This document shows, in pieces, positions 10,432 through 21,034 of a DNA stretch of 52,868 nt. Below the pieces are notes generated by a model. The model ran no database searches. It had not been told where the DNA came from and saw nothing but the letters and a program-made list of their open reading frames with translations. Every line of letters starts with the position of its first letter. The stretch's first letter is position 1. Origin of the DNA: Stentor roeselii. Lineage: Eukaryota > Ciliophora > Heterotrichea > Heterotrichida > Stentoridae. The translations under genes and the position numbers were made by a program. The DNA lies in NCBI GenBank assembly GCA_006503475.1, contig RSEH01000297.1, positions 1-52,868 on the forward strand. Direction: 5' to 3'.

Positions 10432-11871
10432 TTAATAATTCAATAAATTCTTCAATTCTTCTTCTCTTTCAAGTCTCTTTTTGTAATTATTCAAAAAATC
10501 GCATGAAAATCGATGTCCTCCTCTGACACTACAAAGAGTACAAAAAGTAGTTTTACACTCAGGACATTTATATTCTTGACTCTTAAACTTATCATTTAAA
10601 CAAAACATTTTCGAGTTGTTTTTACATCGGCAGATGAATTCTAATGAACTATACATCAGTTTATTTACTAGAAGATAATTTTTTTCAGTCACCGCGAATT
10701 TATTCAATATAAAATCAAAAGGAATCAACTTTTCGCAGCCTTTTCTGAAACATTTGATAGGTGTTTGTTTTGATTTAACATTTTTAAGAGAACTATTGAT
10801 AAATCCTCTGAAACAATCATAATGATAGCAATGGTTGCAACTAGCTTGGGGTTTAATAAGCATATGTTGGCAGACTATGCAGGGTCTATCAGTTTCATAA
10901 TCTGTTTTTATATACGGATTAGCAAAGTCATCATCAGGTATTCGAAGTTTTTTTCTTGGATCAATCGATATTATGACAGTTCCAGAACTGCTTTTCAATT
11001 CACTACTCGACTCATAATTTTCTGTTACTGATTCAGAATAAACAGGTGATTTGATTCTGCTACTAATAGACACTCCAGTTTTATTATTTTTGATTGATTT
11101 TATTTCAGTGTCAATTACCTTCTTCAATATCATAGAGACCTGCTCCATAACAACAATTGTGTTAATTTCATCCAAATCCTCAACAGTCATCATTTTATAA
11201 ACAAGCATCACTAATTTTTCATCATATTTGTCAAGTTTTTTAAACCCTTTTTCAAGCTCATGAAACAAAAATTCATTCGTAAACATTTTCGAGATCTTAA
11301 CTGAAGCCATCTCACAAAAGATCCTTCCTAGATTTTTAATATCGCTTAAAAAAGCGATTTCCCTTTTGGACTTTTTCTTGATTTTTTGAATTTTTGGCTT
11401 GATACTTGAGATTTTTTCAGCTTTCAACATTTTAAAGCCAGAAAGACTCATAAGTTTTTCTGAGTTTACCAAAACGTTTGAACTTTTCAGGTTGTTATGC
11501 GAAAAGTTGTTGTTGTGAAGAGATGATAAAGAGGCAGTGATTCTGCAGAAATTTTGTAGGATTAACTCGAAATTTAGGACTTCTTGCATGAAGTAAGTCT
11601 TGAAGTGTTTAAGGTCTCTGAATTTGAAGTGTTCTACGCAGGCGTAGTATTTCCCGTCTTCTGCCCAAGATTTGAAAAGGTTGATTGAGTTGGCTTCGAA
11701 ATCTTTGCATATCTTTAAATTTTGAATTTCTTCTGGCATGTTTTCATTGTTGTAGATCCACAGAACTACTTCTCGATCTGGCTTTCCTTTAACTTTGGCG
11801 ATTTGGACTGTTTTAGTAAGACTTCGTGAAATTTCGCTTTGCAAGATGTAGTTTTTTATCCTTTTCTCCAT
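10432..11871 (-). CDS. Pseudokinase fused to RING and IBR zinc fingers
   Basis: The protein has 479 residues. Residues about 5-250 follow the protein-kinase fold, but the catalytic loop is HNNLKSSN (125-132, Asp replaced by Asn) and the DFG site is SGF (144-146). The domain is therefore probably catalytically dead. A Ser-rich linker (265-300) leads to a RING finger: C331, C334, C345, H347, H350, C353, C374, C379. An IBR-type finger follows: C414, C416, C424, C436, C439, C444, C447, H453, C457. There is no RING2 with a catalytic Cys; the protein ends 22 residues after the IBR. A pseudokinase tied to a partial RBR E3 module is unusual. It may bind a substrate through the kinase fold and recruit E2. 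Single exon. Confidence 0.8.
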   Translation of the reverse strand: MEKRIKNYILQSEISRSLTKTVQIAKVKGKPDREVVLWIYNNENMPEEIQNLKICKDFEANSINLFKSWAEDGKYYACVEHFKFRDLKHFKTYFMQEVLNFELILQNFCRITASLSSLHNNNFSHNNLKSSNVLVNSEKLMSLSGFKMLKAEKISSIKPKIQKIKKKSKREIAFLSDIKNLGRIFCEMASVKISKMFTNEFLFHELEKGFKKLDKYDEKLVMLVYKMMTVEDLDEINTIVVMEQVSMILKKVIDTEIKSIKNNKTGVSISSRIKSPVYSESVTENYESSSELKSSSGTVIISIDPRKKLRIPDDDFANPYIKTDYETDRPCIVCQHMLIKPQASCNHCYHYDCFRGFINSSLKNVKSKQTPIKCFRKGCEKLIPFDFILNKFAVTEKNYLLVNKLMYSSLEFICRCKNNSKMFCLNDKFKSQEYKCPECKTTFCTLCSVRGGHRFSCDFLNNYKKRLEREEELKNLLNY

Positions 11872-12416
11872 TTATATAAATTTATAAGGGATTAGTAGGA
11901 GTTTAGAGGTATTTTTATGATCTTGAATATTCTTAGATTCAAGGATGAAGTTTAAATAAAATGATTATTGTTTTAAACAATGTTTCTTAGCATGAAATAT
12001 AACTTAAATCTATCTCTAAATGAGTAGGATATAAGGTCTCTCAAGCTTAATTATAGGATAAATCAGTGAAGGTGTTATTAGATATATGAAAGTCAGGTCA
12101 TATTTATATTAATATATTATTAACTATTGTCCCAATACAATAAATTATATAAATTGCCCAGGTTTGAAATCATTCTACTTCAGTTATATACAAGTTTATA
12201 TAGGACAGTTGGTTAAAAGATTTTTATGCTAAACCTAATGATTTGGTATATTCTGTAGACAAGCACGAAATTAAACACAGAATAAATTTTCAAGAAAATT
12301 GAGTTATAATTCTAGGAATAAATCTTAATTATAGGGAAAAATATCAGGATTTGAAGTTATATCATTCAACTAAAATTCTTCCATTTTTCTGATACGTCCT
12401 ATTATCCCAAATAAAA
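11872..12416. promoter_or_regulatory. Divergent intergenic region
   Basis: These 545 bp separate the start of the pseudokinase gene (minus) from the start of the helicase gene (plus), so the promoters of both must lie here or very near. It is AT-rich. I see no defined motif. Confidence 0.4.
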
Positions 12417-15400
12417 ATGAGTCAGAGCCGGAAGCAAAAATATTCCTTAAAACGTGAAAAAAACTACAACGAGGAGAAGCTCCGAGAGCACGAAGACAAT
12501 GTACGAAGAACCCTGAACTATATCCACTCAAACTGCGAGTCAATCGAGCAGCAGTACTTGAACATCCGATACGGGAAGTCAACAGTAATGAAAGTCTTTC
12601 ACCACTACACCGAGCTCTGGTTAAAATGGCTTGAATTCGACATTAAAAAGTTCGAAGAAGAAAGATTCACAGGGAAAGTCACTTTGAAGTTCTCATCTTT
12701 TTCTTACGCATCTAAAGCAAGAAGCTTAGAAGAGTTCTGGAAAGGTCTGAATCTCTTTAAAAACTGCAGCCTTATGAAATGGATGATAAGATTCACTGAA
12801 AAAGCTCGAAGAAGGGTACTTCTCTGGAACCATTCTCTGAGAGATGCGCTGATGAATCAGTTAATCAGCTTTTCACTTGGGTACATCGTTCCTGGGAAGA
12901 ACTGTCAAATTCAAGAAGAAGGTCCCTGCGCGAACATGGTTTACTTAACAACGACTATAAAAGGAACTGACAATTTCATATTATTTGCTATTCTGATTGA
13001 AAAAACTCCAGTTCTTAGACAAGAAAAAGTAGTACAGTTCGAATTTCATCATTACTTGAAGGTGATCGATATTATTAAAAAGAACAAAGATGTCAAACAC
13101 GCAGTCCAACAACACAAAAAAACCATTCAAGGAGACCCTGACCGATGGATTGAGCCGACTCGGGACCACACCGGAAATTTCCTTTTCCCAACCTTCGCGA
13201 ATTCAGTTTACCGAGAGTCCCTTAACAGTTTTTATTGCGGGCCTAAAACCATTTCAAAGATTTACTTAAACCTAAAAGAAAGCAACAGCTACAAATTCAA
13301 TCAAGAAACCCAAAGATGGGAGTCAGACTTGGACAACATCGAAGAAGTCATCAGCGAAATCGACCCATTCCATCAAAGTATCATTAATAAACTGGCGAAT
13401 AAGCAAAGTGGTCAAGAATTCATCAGATTTATTCGAAAAATTCCTAGTTTTAGAGTCAAACTGACTGAAGAACAGGAAAATCTTGTCAAGTCCCCAGGCA
13501 ATGTCCTTGCAATCGGCAGGTCAGGAACAGGAAAAACGACCTGCTCCATCCTCAGACTGCTTTCAACGGAAGTTCTTTTTCGCTACGCCTTGCGAGACAA
13601 GGGCAAAAGGTTCAGCCCTGAAGACTTAGACAGGTCTACTTCGCTTCACACGGTCTTTGTCACTGCAAGTCCTGTCCTCACCAATGAAGTTAAACAGTTT
13701 TATGGGAAAATCGGAGACTTTATCAAGGAAAAACTTAGAGAAAGAGATGAAAAAATCAGGAAAAAAGCGGAAAAAATGCAGAAAGATTCTCTTGATGAAC
13801 AAAGTTTTGAAGATGTTGCTGAGGATTTAGAGGATGAGAAAAATATTGATGGACAACTGCCGCAAGAAAAAATTGAATTTGAGGGTGATGAATGTCAGGA
13901 ATCTAGCGAGGATGATGAAATTCAAGGACCTAATTCTTTGGAATTCATGAGGGATGAAGACTTTCCTTTGTTTGCTACTGTCAGGAAGGTCATTTTTATG
14001 GTAGATGCTGCCATGAAAAGACCTTTTTTTATGAGGAATAAAGATGGAAATGTTATTGGAAATTCTTCTAAGTTTCAGTGGCATAATGAGATGAAGGGTG
14101 CCTTACTCATCAACAAAGAATACAAAATTTCAAGGCAAACAGAAGAAGTCGGAAAAGTCGACCTGGAATCCTCCGACTCCGATTCCGACCTAGAAATCGA
14201 AGAAAAGTCTTTAAAGCCAACCCAAACCACCCCAAAACCCTTAAAACCATATCAAAAGCAATCCTTAAGAAGACCGAGTTACGAGGTAGACTTTTCAGTA
14301 TTTTCAAGTAAATTTTTCCCAAGAATAAAAGGCCGTTGCAATTTCTCAGCAGTTCTTCTATGGACAGAAATATCCGCATACATAAAAGGTTCATCATCTT
14401 CATTCAAATACCCAGGTTACTACCTTCCACTGATAACTTACACAAGTATGGGCCGTAAGGCTTCAATGCTTTCAAGTGAAGACAAAGTAAAGATCTGGCA
14501 TTTTTTCATAGAATACGAAAGATGGAAGAACTTAGAAGACGCTTACGACATGCAAGACGTGGTCAACTATCTGCTGAACCAAATCACTTTCTTCGGGTAC
14601 AGCGGGGTCCCGATTCATTACATGATGGTTGATGAGGTGCAGGACCTGACACCTGCCACTTTATACTTGTTGGTCCTTGTCACTGATAAACAACTCTTCT
14701 TTTCAGGGGACACTGCTCAGACTATTGCGAAAGGCGTCGGTTTTCGATTTTGTGACTTGAAAGGATTGTTCAGCGAGTCGAAACTTGTAGTTCCTAATGT
14801 TTGTCAACTTACTGTCAACTTCAGGACTCATAATCAAATCTTGGGACTTGCTAATTCTTTAGTTGCTTTACTTGAAACGCTTTTTCCTTTAACTATTGAT
14901 AAAATGGCGAAGGAGATTAGCAGGTATGATGGACCTATGCCTTCTATTCTTATGTCGGAAGATGTTCAGGATTTGATTTTAGTTGTTTTTGGAAGACTTG
15001 AACAGAATAGCAGAGATGCGCCTTCGGAATTCGGGTGTAATCAGGTTATTATTGTTAGAAATCAGGAGAGTAAGGAAAAGTTACCTGCGCTTTTAAAACA
15101 TGCACTTTGTCTTACGGTTTATGAGGCTAAGGGACTTGAATTTGATGATGTGATTCTTTATAATTTTTTTGCGGAATCTGAAGTTCCTGCTAATCTGTGG
15201 AATAAAATCAGAACTTGTCAAAAGTCCCAGTTTGCAGAGAAACCCCGTCCAAGAAACTTCGAAGACCTGGACGATTCCGTTCCCAAGTTAGAGACTAGTC
15301 TAGAGCCAAATAACCCAGAATACTCCCTTCTCTGCAGCGAGTTGAAGCACTTATACGTTGCAGTAACTCGATCAAAAAAGCGTTTGATAATCTTTGATGA

Positions 15401-18400
15401 AAACCAGGCCTCCCGGAAAGGAATGGAGTACTTTTGGGGCCACATGGAAGCCATTCACTTCGCAACAGTGCAAAAGTCTGAGTCTGGAGAAGTTTATTCT
15501 GACGCTTTCGGAAGTGCTTTTGCACAAAAAACGTCGGAAGCTGAATGGAAGGCTCAGGGGCTTAGAATGTTTTCGAATAAGTATTACGAACAAGCGCAGA
15601 AGTGCTTTGAAATCGCTGGGGAAAAAATACTTGCTTATCGCGCTGAAGCTTATACGTTTGCTAATAAAGCTTCTCAGATCCTGGTTGCCATTGATTCTAG
15701 TGTCACTGAGTTTCAGGCTCAAGGCAAGAAAATAACTAGGCAGTTGAAGAAAGAGATGAAAATGAAAAAGTCTCTTGCTTTTAGTATTTATGCCCAGGCT
15801 GGAAGCTTATTTTTGATTGTTGCAAACGATCCCAGCACTACAGACCAAAAGAAAGTACTAAGAGAAGCCGCCAGATGTTTTTCCTCAGGTCAAGTCTTCA
15901 GCAAAGCAGCCGATATTTTCAAAACAATCCATCTTTACGGCCAAGCAGCTGAAACCGAGCTCGCGAGAGGAAACTTCGAAGAAGCAGGAGATTTATTTTT
16001 AAAGAAAGACGAGTACACAAGAGCCATCGATGCCTTCAAACAAGGCATGAACTGGGACAAGCTGGTAAAAACAATTTACTTATACAAAGACAAAATGACT
16101 TTCGAAGAAAGGCAAAAATACATCCAAAAGTTCGTCCCTGCCGCTTTCGAAGAACTGACTCCAAAGATGGTCCCCTCAGCAGAGCAAGAGACCAACTACC
16201 GCAAGCAAATCCTTCTTGAACAAAAAGTAATTCCAGAAGACTCTGAAGAATCAGATGACGAGAAGTCTGAAAACCTTGAAAATTCTGAAAATCTTGAAAA
16301 TCTTGAAAACCCTGAAAACTCTGAAAAAAACCCTCAAGAAAAAGAAGAACTCATCACAAAAATCACGACAATTCCTGAAAAAGACTTAAAAAGTGACTCT
16401 CTCAGTTTACTCCAAGACTCCTCCTCATTCGTACTCATAAGTTCCGAGAACTCATTCTCTTTACTATCCGAGACCATCGAAGACGTTGACCCTGACGACG
16501 AATGGCTTCAGTTAGAAACCGGTTCAGTAGTTGAAAGTCTCGACAGCGTGATTAACCCTGACGGAAGCATAGTCTCCGACTTTTCCCTGTTAGACCCAAA
16601 TCAAAAAGCAAGGCCAAACATGAAGTTAATAAAAACGCGTCTCGACATATTCGCAGAAGACACAACAATGAGGAAGATAATCGAGTACATCAGCATGTTT
16701 TCAGAGGAAGTCTCCAGTTACTTGAAATCTTTTCGGTCCAGTTCAAGCCTGGTGAGTTCTCAGGTCTTTAAACAGGACTGGGAACTGGTTTCTCTTGTTG
16801 ACCTCGACGAGATCAGCAGTGAGATGCTTGGATTGTTGCTTGACGTGCTGGAGGAGTTCGGGATGTTTCGGTTGAGTTTGATTGTGTGCAACAGGTACAA
16901 CTTATACGAAAGGGCCGGAAGGTTCATATTGTCGCTTGCGTTTAAGTACTCGAATTTGTCAGTTCTCACCTACGCCAGTTATAAACTTAATATGAAGGAA
17001 CAGGTGCAAAGGGCTGCCATCGCATTTACTGCCTTGCATAATGTTTTTGAAATGATCAACCCGGAGTACCTTTCAACAGAAAACTCGAATCAACTCGGGT
17101 TTGAAGTCTTTCAGGGACTGGTACTTCTTGGGTACTGGAAAAAAGTCGCTTATTTGCTCCCCAAGAATGACTTCTTTGCACTTACTTGGATTTTTTCGGA
17201 TTTCAATGCTTATGCTAAGATCCTCAGTCCCCAAGATGAAGACCCTCTCTTGTTTCAATGGCTTCCCAAAGAGGAAAGTCTTTTGGACCTTCAACATCTC
17301 ATCATCGGTCTTGACTTACTTTTAAACAAACCTGTTAAAAACCCTCCTAAAGTCTATTCCTGCACTTGGAACATTCTGCAGAAAATCGAGAAAAATCAAG
17401 AAATTCTGCAAGATTTAAAGAGTTTAGGAAAAACCATTCAAGACTTCTTTAAAAGTACGTCAAGGGTGAAGATTGAAACTTTAGACGCTATCACTGCCTG
17501 GTCCTTTTTCATGGGGCAGCTGAAGAATCAGGTGTACTTCGACGAGCTCTGTGAAAGTTCCAGTGAAGACTTCGAGTCATTCCTGGTGACTTGCAACTTT
17601 TTGATAAAACATTTGACAGATCTCAGCAAGTTGCTTGATGAAAGTATTTTGATAAGACAATGCATTTTATCCCCGGCAGGGATCAGAACGATTCCTTTCT
17701 CAAAGATAACTTCTCATCTTCCAGTTCTAACTCACAACGTGGTCCACGTGTCTAGTCCTTTGATCAGCAATTTCAATAAAAACTCTCTTTTTGCTCTGGA
17801 CTTGGAAGGCCAAAGCTACTTGGCAAGTAGTCAAGAGACTTCGAAAGTTTTCAAAGATTGGATAAAAAACAGTGTTTTTAATATTATCAATACTCGAAGG
17901 CGCAAAGCTTCTTCACTTACTGCTTCGATCAACTCTTTAGGAGAGGTCTGGCTTGGAGACTTTTTATTTGTGGAGAAGCCTTTTTCCTTGGCGAGCTTTT
18001 ACGATTGTGTCAGTCAAACCTCTCCAGCTTTGAGGAGCGAGTACCTCAGGACTAAAGAACAAATCGATGACCTTAAAGGTGAAGACTTCTCAGATGTTTA
18101 TTACAACAGGTACATGGTTGAGAGAAACTTGAAAAAAGTGAAAAAACTCAAAAAAAAATTGAATTCTTTAGAAAAACAACTTGAACTCTCCAAGTTTAAT
18201 GAAAAGTTCTTCTTTATCGCCAACCTGCTCGAAACCACCAGGTTCTCAATGAAAACTGACTTTAAACTCACCAAAAGCACTAAACTTGCACTGTTGACCT
18301 ACGCCCAGGTCTTTATCGACTCAAGTGAAAAAGACCAAGACGACTGTAAAAGAGACACCAAAATTTGGATGGCTTTTGAAATGTCTAGAATTTCTGAACA

Positions 18401-19490
18401 ACTCGTCTTTTTCATTGAAATGCTCAGAAGTCGTCATCGACTAGTCCTTAAAGCAGGGAAAAAAGTAAGCAAGTTCTCAAATGTCTATCATAATGCTGTA
18501 GGGCTCGCTGATCTTGCAGTTTTTTACCAGTTTAAATGCTTTGATAGTCTCGCTGATACTGCCTTGGACCTCATCGATGCTTTGCAATTAGAAGATTCGA
18601 TGAAAGTTTACCTTCTTCAACTCGCAACTGTTTCTTGGGTCTTTTCTTACTCAAAACAAGTGAAACTTCCGGAAAGTTTGACAAGTTTCAAGATCGATTC
18701 GCAGCAAGTGACGAAGACAAGTGGAAAGCTTCGTTTTACACTTTTTGATAAACTTGCTTATTTTTTCAATTACTTTGCAACGGCTCCGATTTATGATGAA
18801 ATAAAAGAAAAGGTGATTCGGGAAATCTCTGATTGTCTTTTAGTTGTCTTGGGGCATATTCAAAAAGATGGGCAGGTTCTGGATACCATTAAAAAGATGC
18901 AGAAACAGTCAAGTTTTGTTATTGCCAAAAGCCTTGTAATGGGTCATAAGTTTTTTAAACTTGTTGAAGAGTACCCGAACTTTAAGACTAATGTTGTGGG
19001 AATAAATTTTGCAGTTTTGCATAAGGAGTATCCTGATGAAGAACTTGAGAGAGCTTGGGTGCTTGAGAATCAATCTGTTGCAGGTCATCAGAAACTTGCG
19101 AATTTACTTAAGGGGGTTAAGAAAAGGAAACAGATTCAGAGTAAATCATTGAGTGCAAAGATTTTAAAGGTTTTAACTGGATATTCTTGCAATCAGAACT
19201 GTGTGGGACTCTTGGAAATTTTAAATAAGTATTTGGCAGATCTTTATCATTGCTTGTATAGAGTTGCTCTTTTTAAAAGTCTGGATCTTCACTTTTTACT
19301 TGAGCAGATCTTTAGCACTTCTAACTCGATTCTATCGGTAAACTCTTGTGAGGTGACTATAGATCAGGTTAAAGAAAGCATCGGAGCACTTGAAGTATGG
19401 AAAATTCATGTTAAGCCTGCAAGTGAAAAAATGAAGGAAAAATTGAGAAAGAAGTGGAATGTTAGATGGAGAGCGAAGAAACGAGTTTAA
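12417..19490 (+). CDS. Giant TRANK1-like superfamily 1 helicase
   Basis: A single 7.07-kb exon encodes 2357 residues. UvrD-type helicase motifs occur in order: Walker A GRSGTGKTT (367-375), an acidic insertion (about 445-520), Walker B DEVQD (739-743), SGDTAQTI, NFRTHNQ (about 800), YEAKGLEFDDV (about 902-912) and YVAVTRSKKRL (about 980-990). Helical TPR-like repeats follow from about 1040, then a Glu/Asn-rich tandem repeat (about 1280-1310, LENSENLENLENPENSE type). The rest is a long helical region with a coiled coil near 1905-1930. The order fits TRANK1-like eukaryotic proteins, whose function is poorly known. ATP-driven nucleic-acid translocation is inferred from the motifs. Base composition switches repeatedly along the gene (see findings). 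Confidence 0.85.
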   Translation: MSQSRKQKYSLKREKNYNEEKLREHEDNVRRTLNYIHSNCESIEQQYLNIRYGKSTVMKVFHHYTELWLKWLEFDIKKFEEERFTGKVTLKFSSFSYASKARSLEEFWKGLNLFKNCSLMKWMIRFTEKARRRVLLWNHSLRDALMNQLISFSLGYIVPGKNCQIQEEGPCANMVYLTTTIKGTDNFILFAILIEKTPVLRQEKVVQFEFHHYLKVIDIIKKNKDVKHAVQQHKKTIQGDPDRWIEPTRDHTGNFLFPTFANSVYRESLNSFYCGPKTISKIYLNLKESNSYKFNQETQRWESDLDNIEEVISEIDPFHQSIINKLANKQSGQEFIRFIRKIPSFRVKLTEEQENLVKSPGNVLAIGRSGTGKTTCSILRLLSTEVLFRYALRDKGKRFSPEDLDRSTSLHTVFVTASPVLTNEVKQFYGKIGDFIKEKLRERDEKIRKKAEKMQKDSLDEQSFEDVAEDLEDEKNIDGQLPQEKIEFEGDECQESSEDDEIQGPNSLEFMRDEDFPLFATVRKVIFMVDAAMKRPFFMRNKDGNVIGNSSKFQWHNEMKGALLINKEYKISRQTEEVGKVDLESSDSDSDLEIEEKSLKPTQTTPKPLKPYQKQSLRRPSYEVDFSVFSSKFFPRIKGRCNFSAVLLWTEISAYIKGSSSSFKYPGYYLPLITYTSMGRKASMLSSEDKVKIWHFFIEYERWKNLEDAYDMQDVVNYLLNQITFFGYSGVPIHYMMVDEVQDLTPATLYLLVLVTDKQLFFSGDTAQTIAKGVGFRFCDLKGLFSESKLVVPNVCQLTVNFRTHNQILGLANSLVALLETLFPLTIDKMAKEISRYDGPMPSILMSEDVQDLILVVFGRLEQNSRDAPSEFGCNQVIIVRNQESKEKLPALLKHALCLTVYEAKGLEFDDVILYNFFAESEVPANLWNKIRTCQKSQFAEKPRPRNFEDLDDSVPKLETSLEPNNPEYSLLCSELKHLYVAVTRSKKRLIIFDENQASRKGMEYFWGHMEAIHFATVQKSESGEVYSDAFGSAFAQKTSEAEWKAQGLRMFSNKYYEQAQKCFEIAGEKILAYRAEAYTFANKASQILVAIDSSVTEFQAQGKKITRQLKKEMKMKKSLAFSIYAQAGSLFLIVANDPSTTDQKKVLREAARCFSSGQVFSKAADIFKTIHLYGQAAETELARGNFEEAGDLFLKKDEYTRAIDAFKQGMNWDKLVKTIYLYKDKMTFEERQKYIQKFVPAAFEELTPKMVPSAEQETNYRKQILLEQKVIPEDSEESDDEKSENLENSENLENLENPENSEKNPQEKEELITKITTIPEKDLKSDSLSLLQDSSSFVLISSENSFSLLSETIEDVDPDDEWLQLETGSVVESLDSVINPDGSIVSDFSLLDPNQKARPNMKLIKTRLDIFAEDTTMRKIIEYISMFSEEVSSYLKSFRSSSSLVSSQVFKQDWELVSLVDLDEISSEMLGLLLDVLEEFGMFRLSLIVCNRYNLYERAGRFILSLAFKYSNLSVLTYASYKLNMKEQVQRAAIAFTALHNVFEMINPEYLSTENSNQLGFEVFQGLVLLGYWKKVAYLLPKNDFFALTWIFSDFNAYAKILSPQDEDPLLFQWLPKEESLLDLQHLIIGLDLLLNKPVKNPPKVYSCTWNILQKIEKNQEILQDLKSLGKTIQDFFKSTSRVKIETLDAITAWSFFMGQLKNQVYFDELCESSSEDFESFLVTCNFLIKHLTDLSKLLDESILIRQCILSPAGIRTIPFSKITSHLPVLTHNVVHVSSPLISNFNKNSLFALDLEGQSYLASSQETSKVFKDWIKNSVFNIINTRRRKASSLTASINSLGEVWLGDFLFVEKPFSLASFYDCVSQTSPALRSEYLRTKEQIDDLKGEDFSDVYYNRYMVERNLKKVKKLKKKLNSLEKQLELSKFNEKFFFIANLLETTRFSMKTDFKLTKSTKLALLTYAQVFIDSSEKDQDDCKRDTKIWMAFEMSRISEQLVFFIEMLRSRHRLVLKAGKKVSKFSNVYHNAVGLADLAVFYQFKCFDSLADTALDLIDALQLEDSMKVYLLQLATVSWVFSYSKQVKLPESLTSFKIDSQQVTKTSGKLRFTLFDKLAYFFNYFATAPIYDEIKEKVIREISDCLLVVLGHIQKDGQVLDTIKKMQKQSSFVIAKSLVMGHKFFKLVEEYPNFKTNVVGINFAVLHKEYPDEELERAWVLENQSVAGHQKLANLLKGVKKRKQIQSKSLSAKILKVLTGYSCNQNCVGLLEILNKYLADLYHCLYRVALFKSLDLHFLLEQIFSTSNSILSVNSCEVTIDQVKESIGALEVWKIHVKPASEKMKEKLRKKWNVRWRAKKRV

Positions 19491-21034
19491 CTTTAACATT
19501 AGAGATTTAAATAGATCTAGATTGATTTAATATGATTTTTGTTTGAGAAAGTATACCCTTGGAATACTCACAGGTATGAGTTCATAAAATAATAGAAGAT
19601 ATTAAGATTTTACCAAAGTTTAATTGATTAAAGTCTTGCTTTTGTTGATAAAAAATCGATTGTTTTCTTTCATATAAATAATCAGAAAACTTTAGATTGA
19701 ATCAAATTAAATCTAATTTCTCAAATTTATTTAACGATTTGAGCGATAAAATCCTTTGAGGAATAATTATTTATAATTATAATTATCCTTGAATATTTCA
19801 AATACAAAAGAAGTAAATATCTTGGTTTAGTGAGCCCAATCTATGAAAAAGAATCTAATTCAATAGGCTATCTTATTATGAATATAAGTAACTATTCTTG
19901 TGATTTTTAATTACTATGCATATATAAGTAACAGATGTTAGCTTAATTAATCAATTTGTTTACACATGATTACTTAAGAAAGGGTAACTCATTAAAGAAT
20001 TACAACTATTTGTGTAAATAAGCTGTTTATATAAATTAAAATGCTTGTAAAAGATTTTTTTCCTTCATATCCAAATTTATAATTAATCATACAGATTTTT
20101 AAAGGGAGAACCTCTATATGATCATCAACTATCAAGATCACTTCTCATGTGATTAGATTGAAAACTTTAAGAATTGATAGACTAATTTAAAGCGTAAAAT
20201 TTTTTTAAAATCTTTAATATCATAGAGTTGATCTTTTAAACTTTCGATGATGAAAGATATCTTCAAATTATACTCAAATGTTAATTTTTATTGTATATTA
20301 TTAGTTTTGAAATATTGTTTACTGAAACCTTCATTTCTATCATTTATTAAATCAAGTATTCAGAGTTAATCGATATCTAAGTGTTAATTGATTATCATCT
20401 TTAAACTTCCTTATTCCTGATCAGAATCTTGCTTACCTTAATAAAACCTGAGTAATCAAGTTGAGTGAATAAGTATGAATAGTTAATTTTTATTCGATTC
20501 TTTTACAATTTCTACTAGACTGTAAATTTATAAAATAAGCATATTTCAATTGAAAGCTACCACTTTATGACATTCTCAAGCATCAATCCTTGGTAAACAA
20601 ATCGGTATATCTCTCCTGCCTATCACAAAGTAAAGATCATATTTATCCAAGGTTATAAAAAAATAGGTTTACTTGATTAATATTTGATCCATGAGAAGCT
20701 CGAATTTTCATGTCTTCGCTTTTTAAATAAATCAAATTTTTCGAAACTATAAAGTAATGAGTATAAAATTAAAATCATGCTTGATTTAAAGTTACTAGTC
20801 TTATTAATTTTTTTGGTTTAGTTCAACTTGGAATGACTATAAATTCTTTGATGCTTTGATGATTGACTTTATACCTAAGTTGGCTTCTTATCGATATTGA
20901 AACGCTTGGTTGTCTGATTAACTATCAATATAATAGCTCAAGATTATCTGGATGGATTCCTTGGAGTTCTATTTGAGAATGCTTGAGTCATTAGAAAATT
21001 AATCTATCATTACTTCCACCTGAAAACATCTAAT
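19491..21034. other. AT-rich intergenic DNA
   Basis: 1.5 kb between convergent genes, rich in short A/T runs. I found no supported gene, RNA or tandem repeat. Confidence 0.4.

Noticed and set aside
12170-12240. Possible tRNA-like A-box
   Set aside because: A short match to an A-box-like word has no B-box downstream and no cloverleaf could be drawn.
12417-19490. UGA as Trp (Blepharisma-type code)
   Set aside because: About 30 Trp codons in this gene are all TGG and no in-frame TGA occurs in any conserved gene here. Several genes also seem to end in TGA. Standard code is the better fit.
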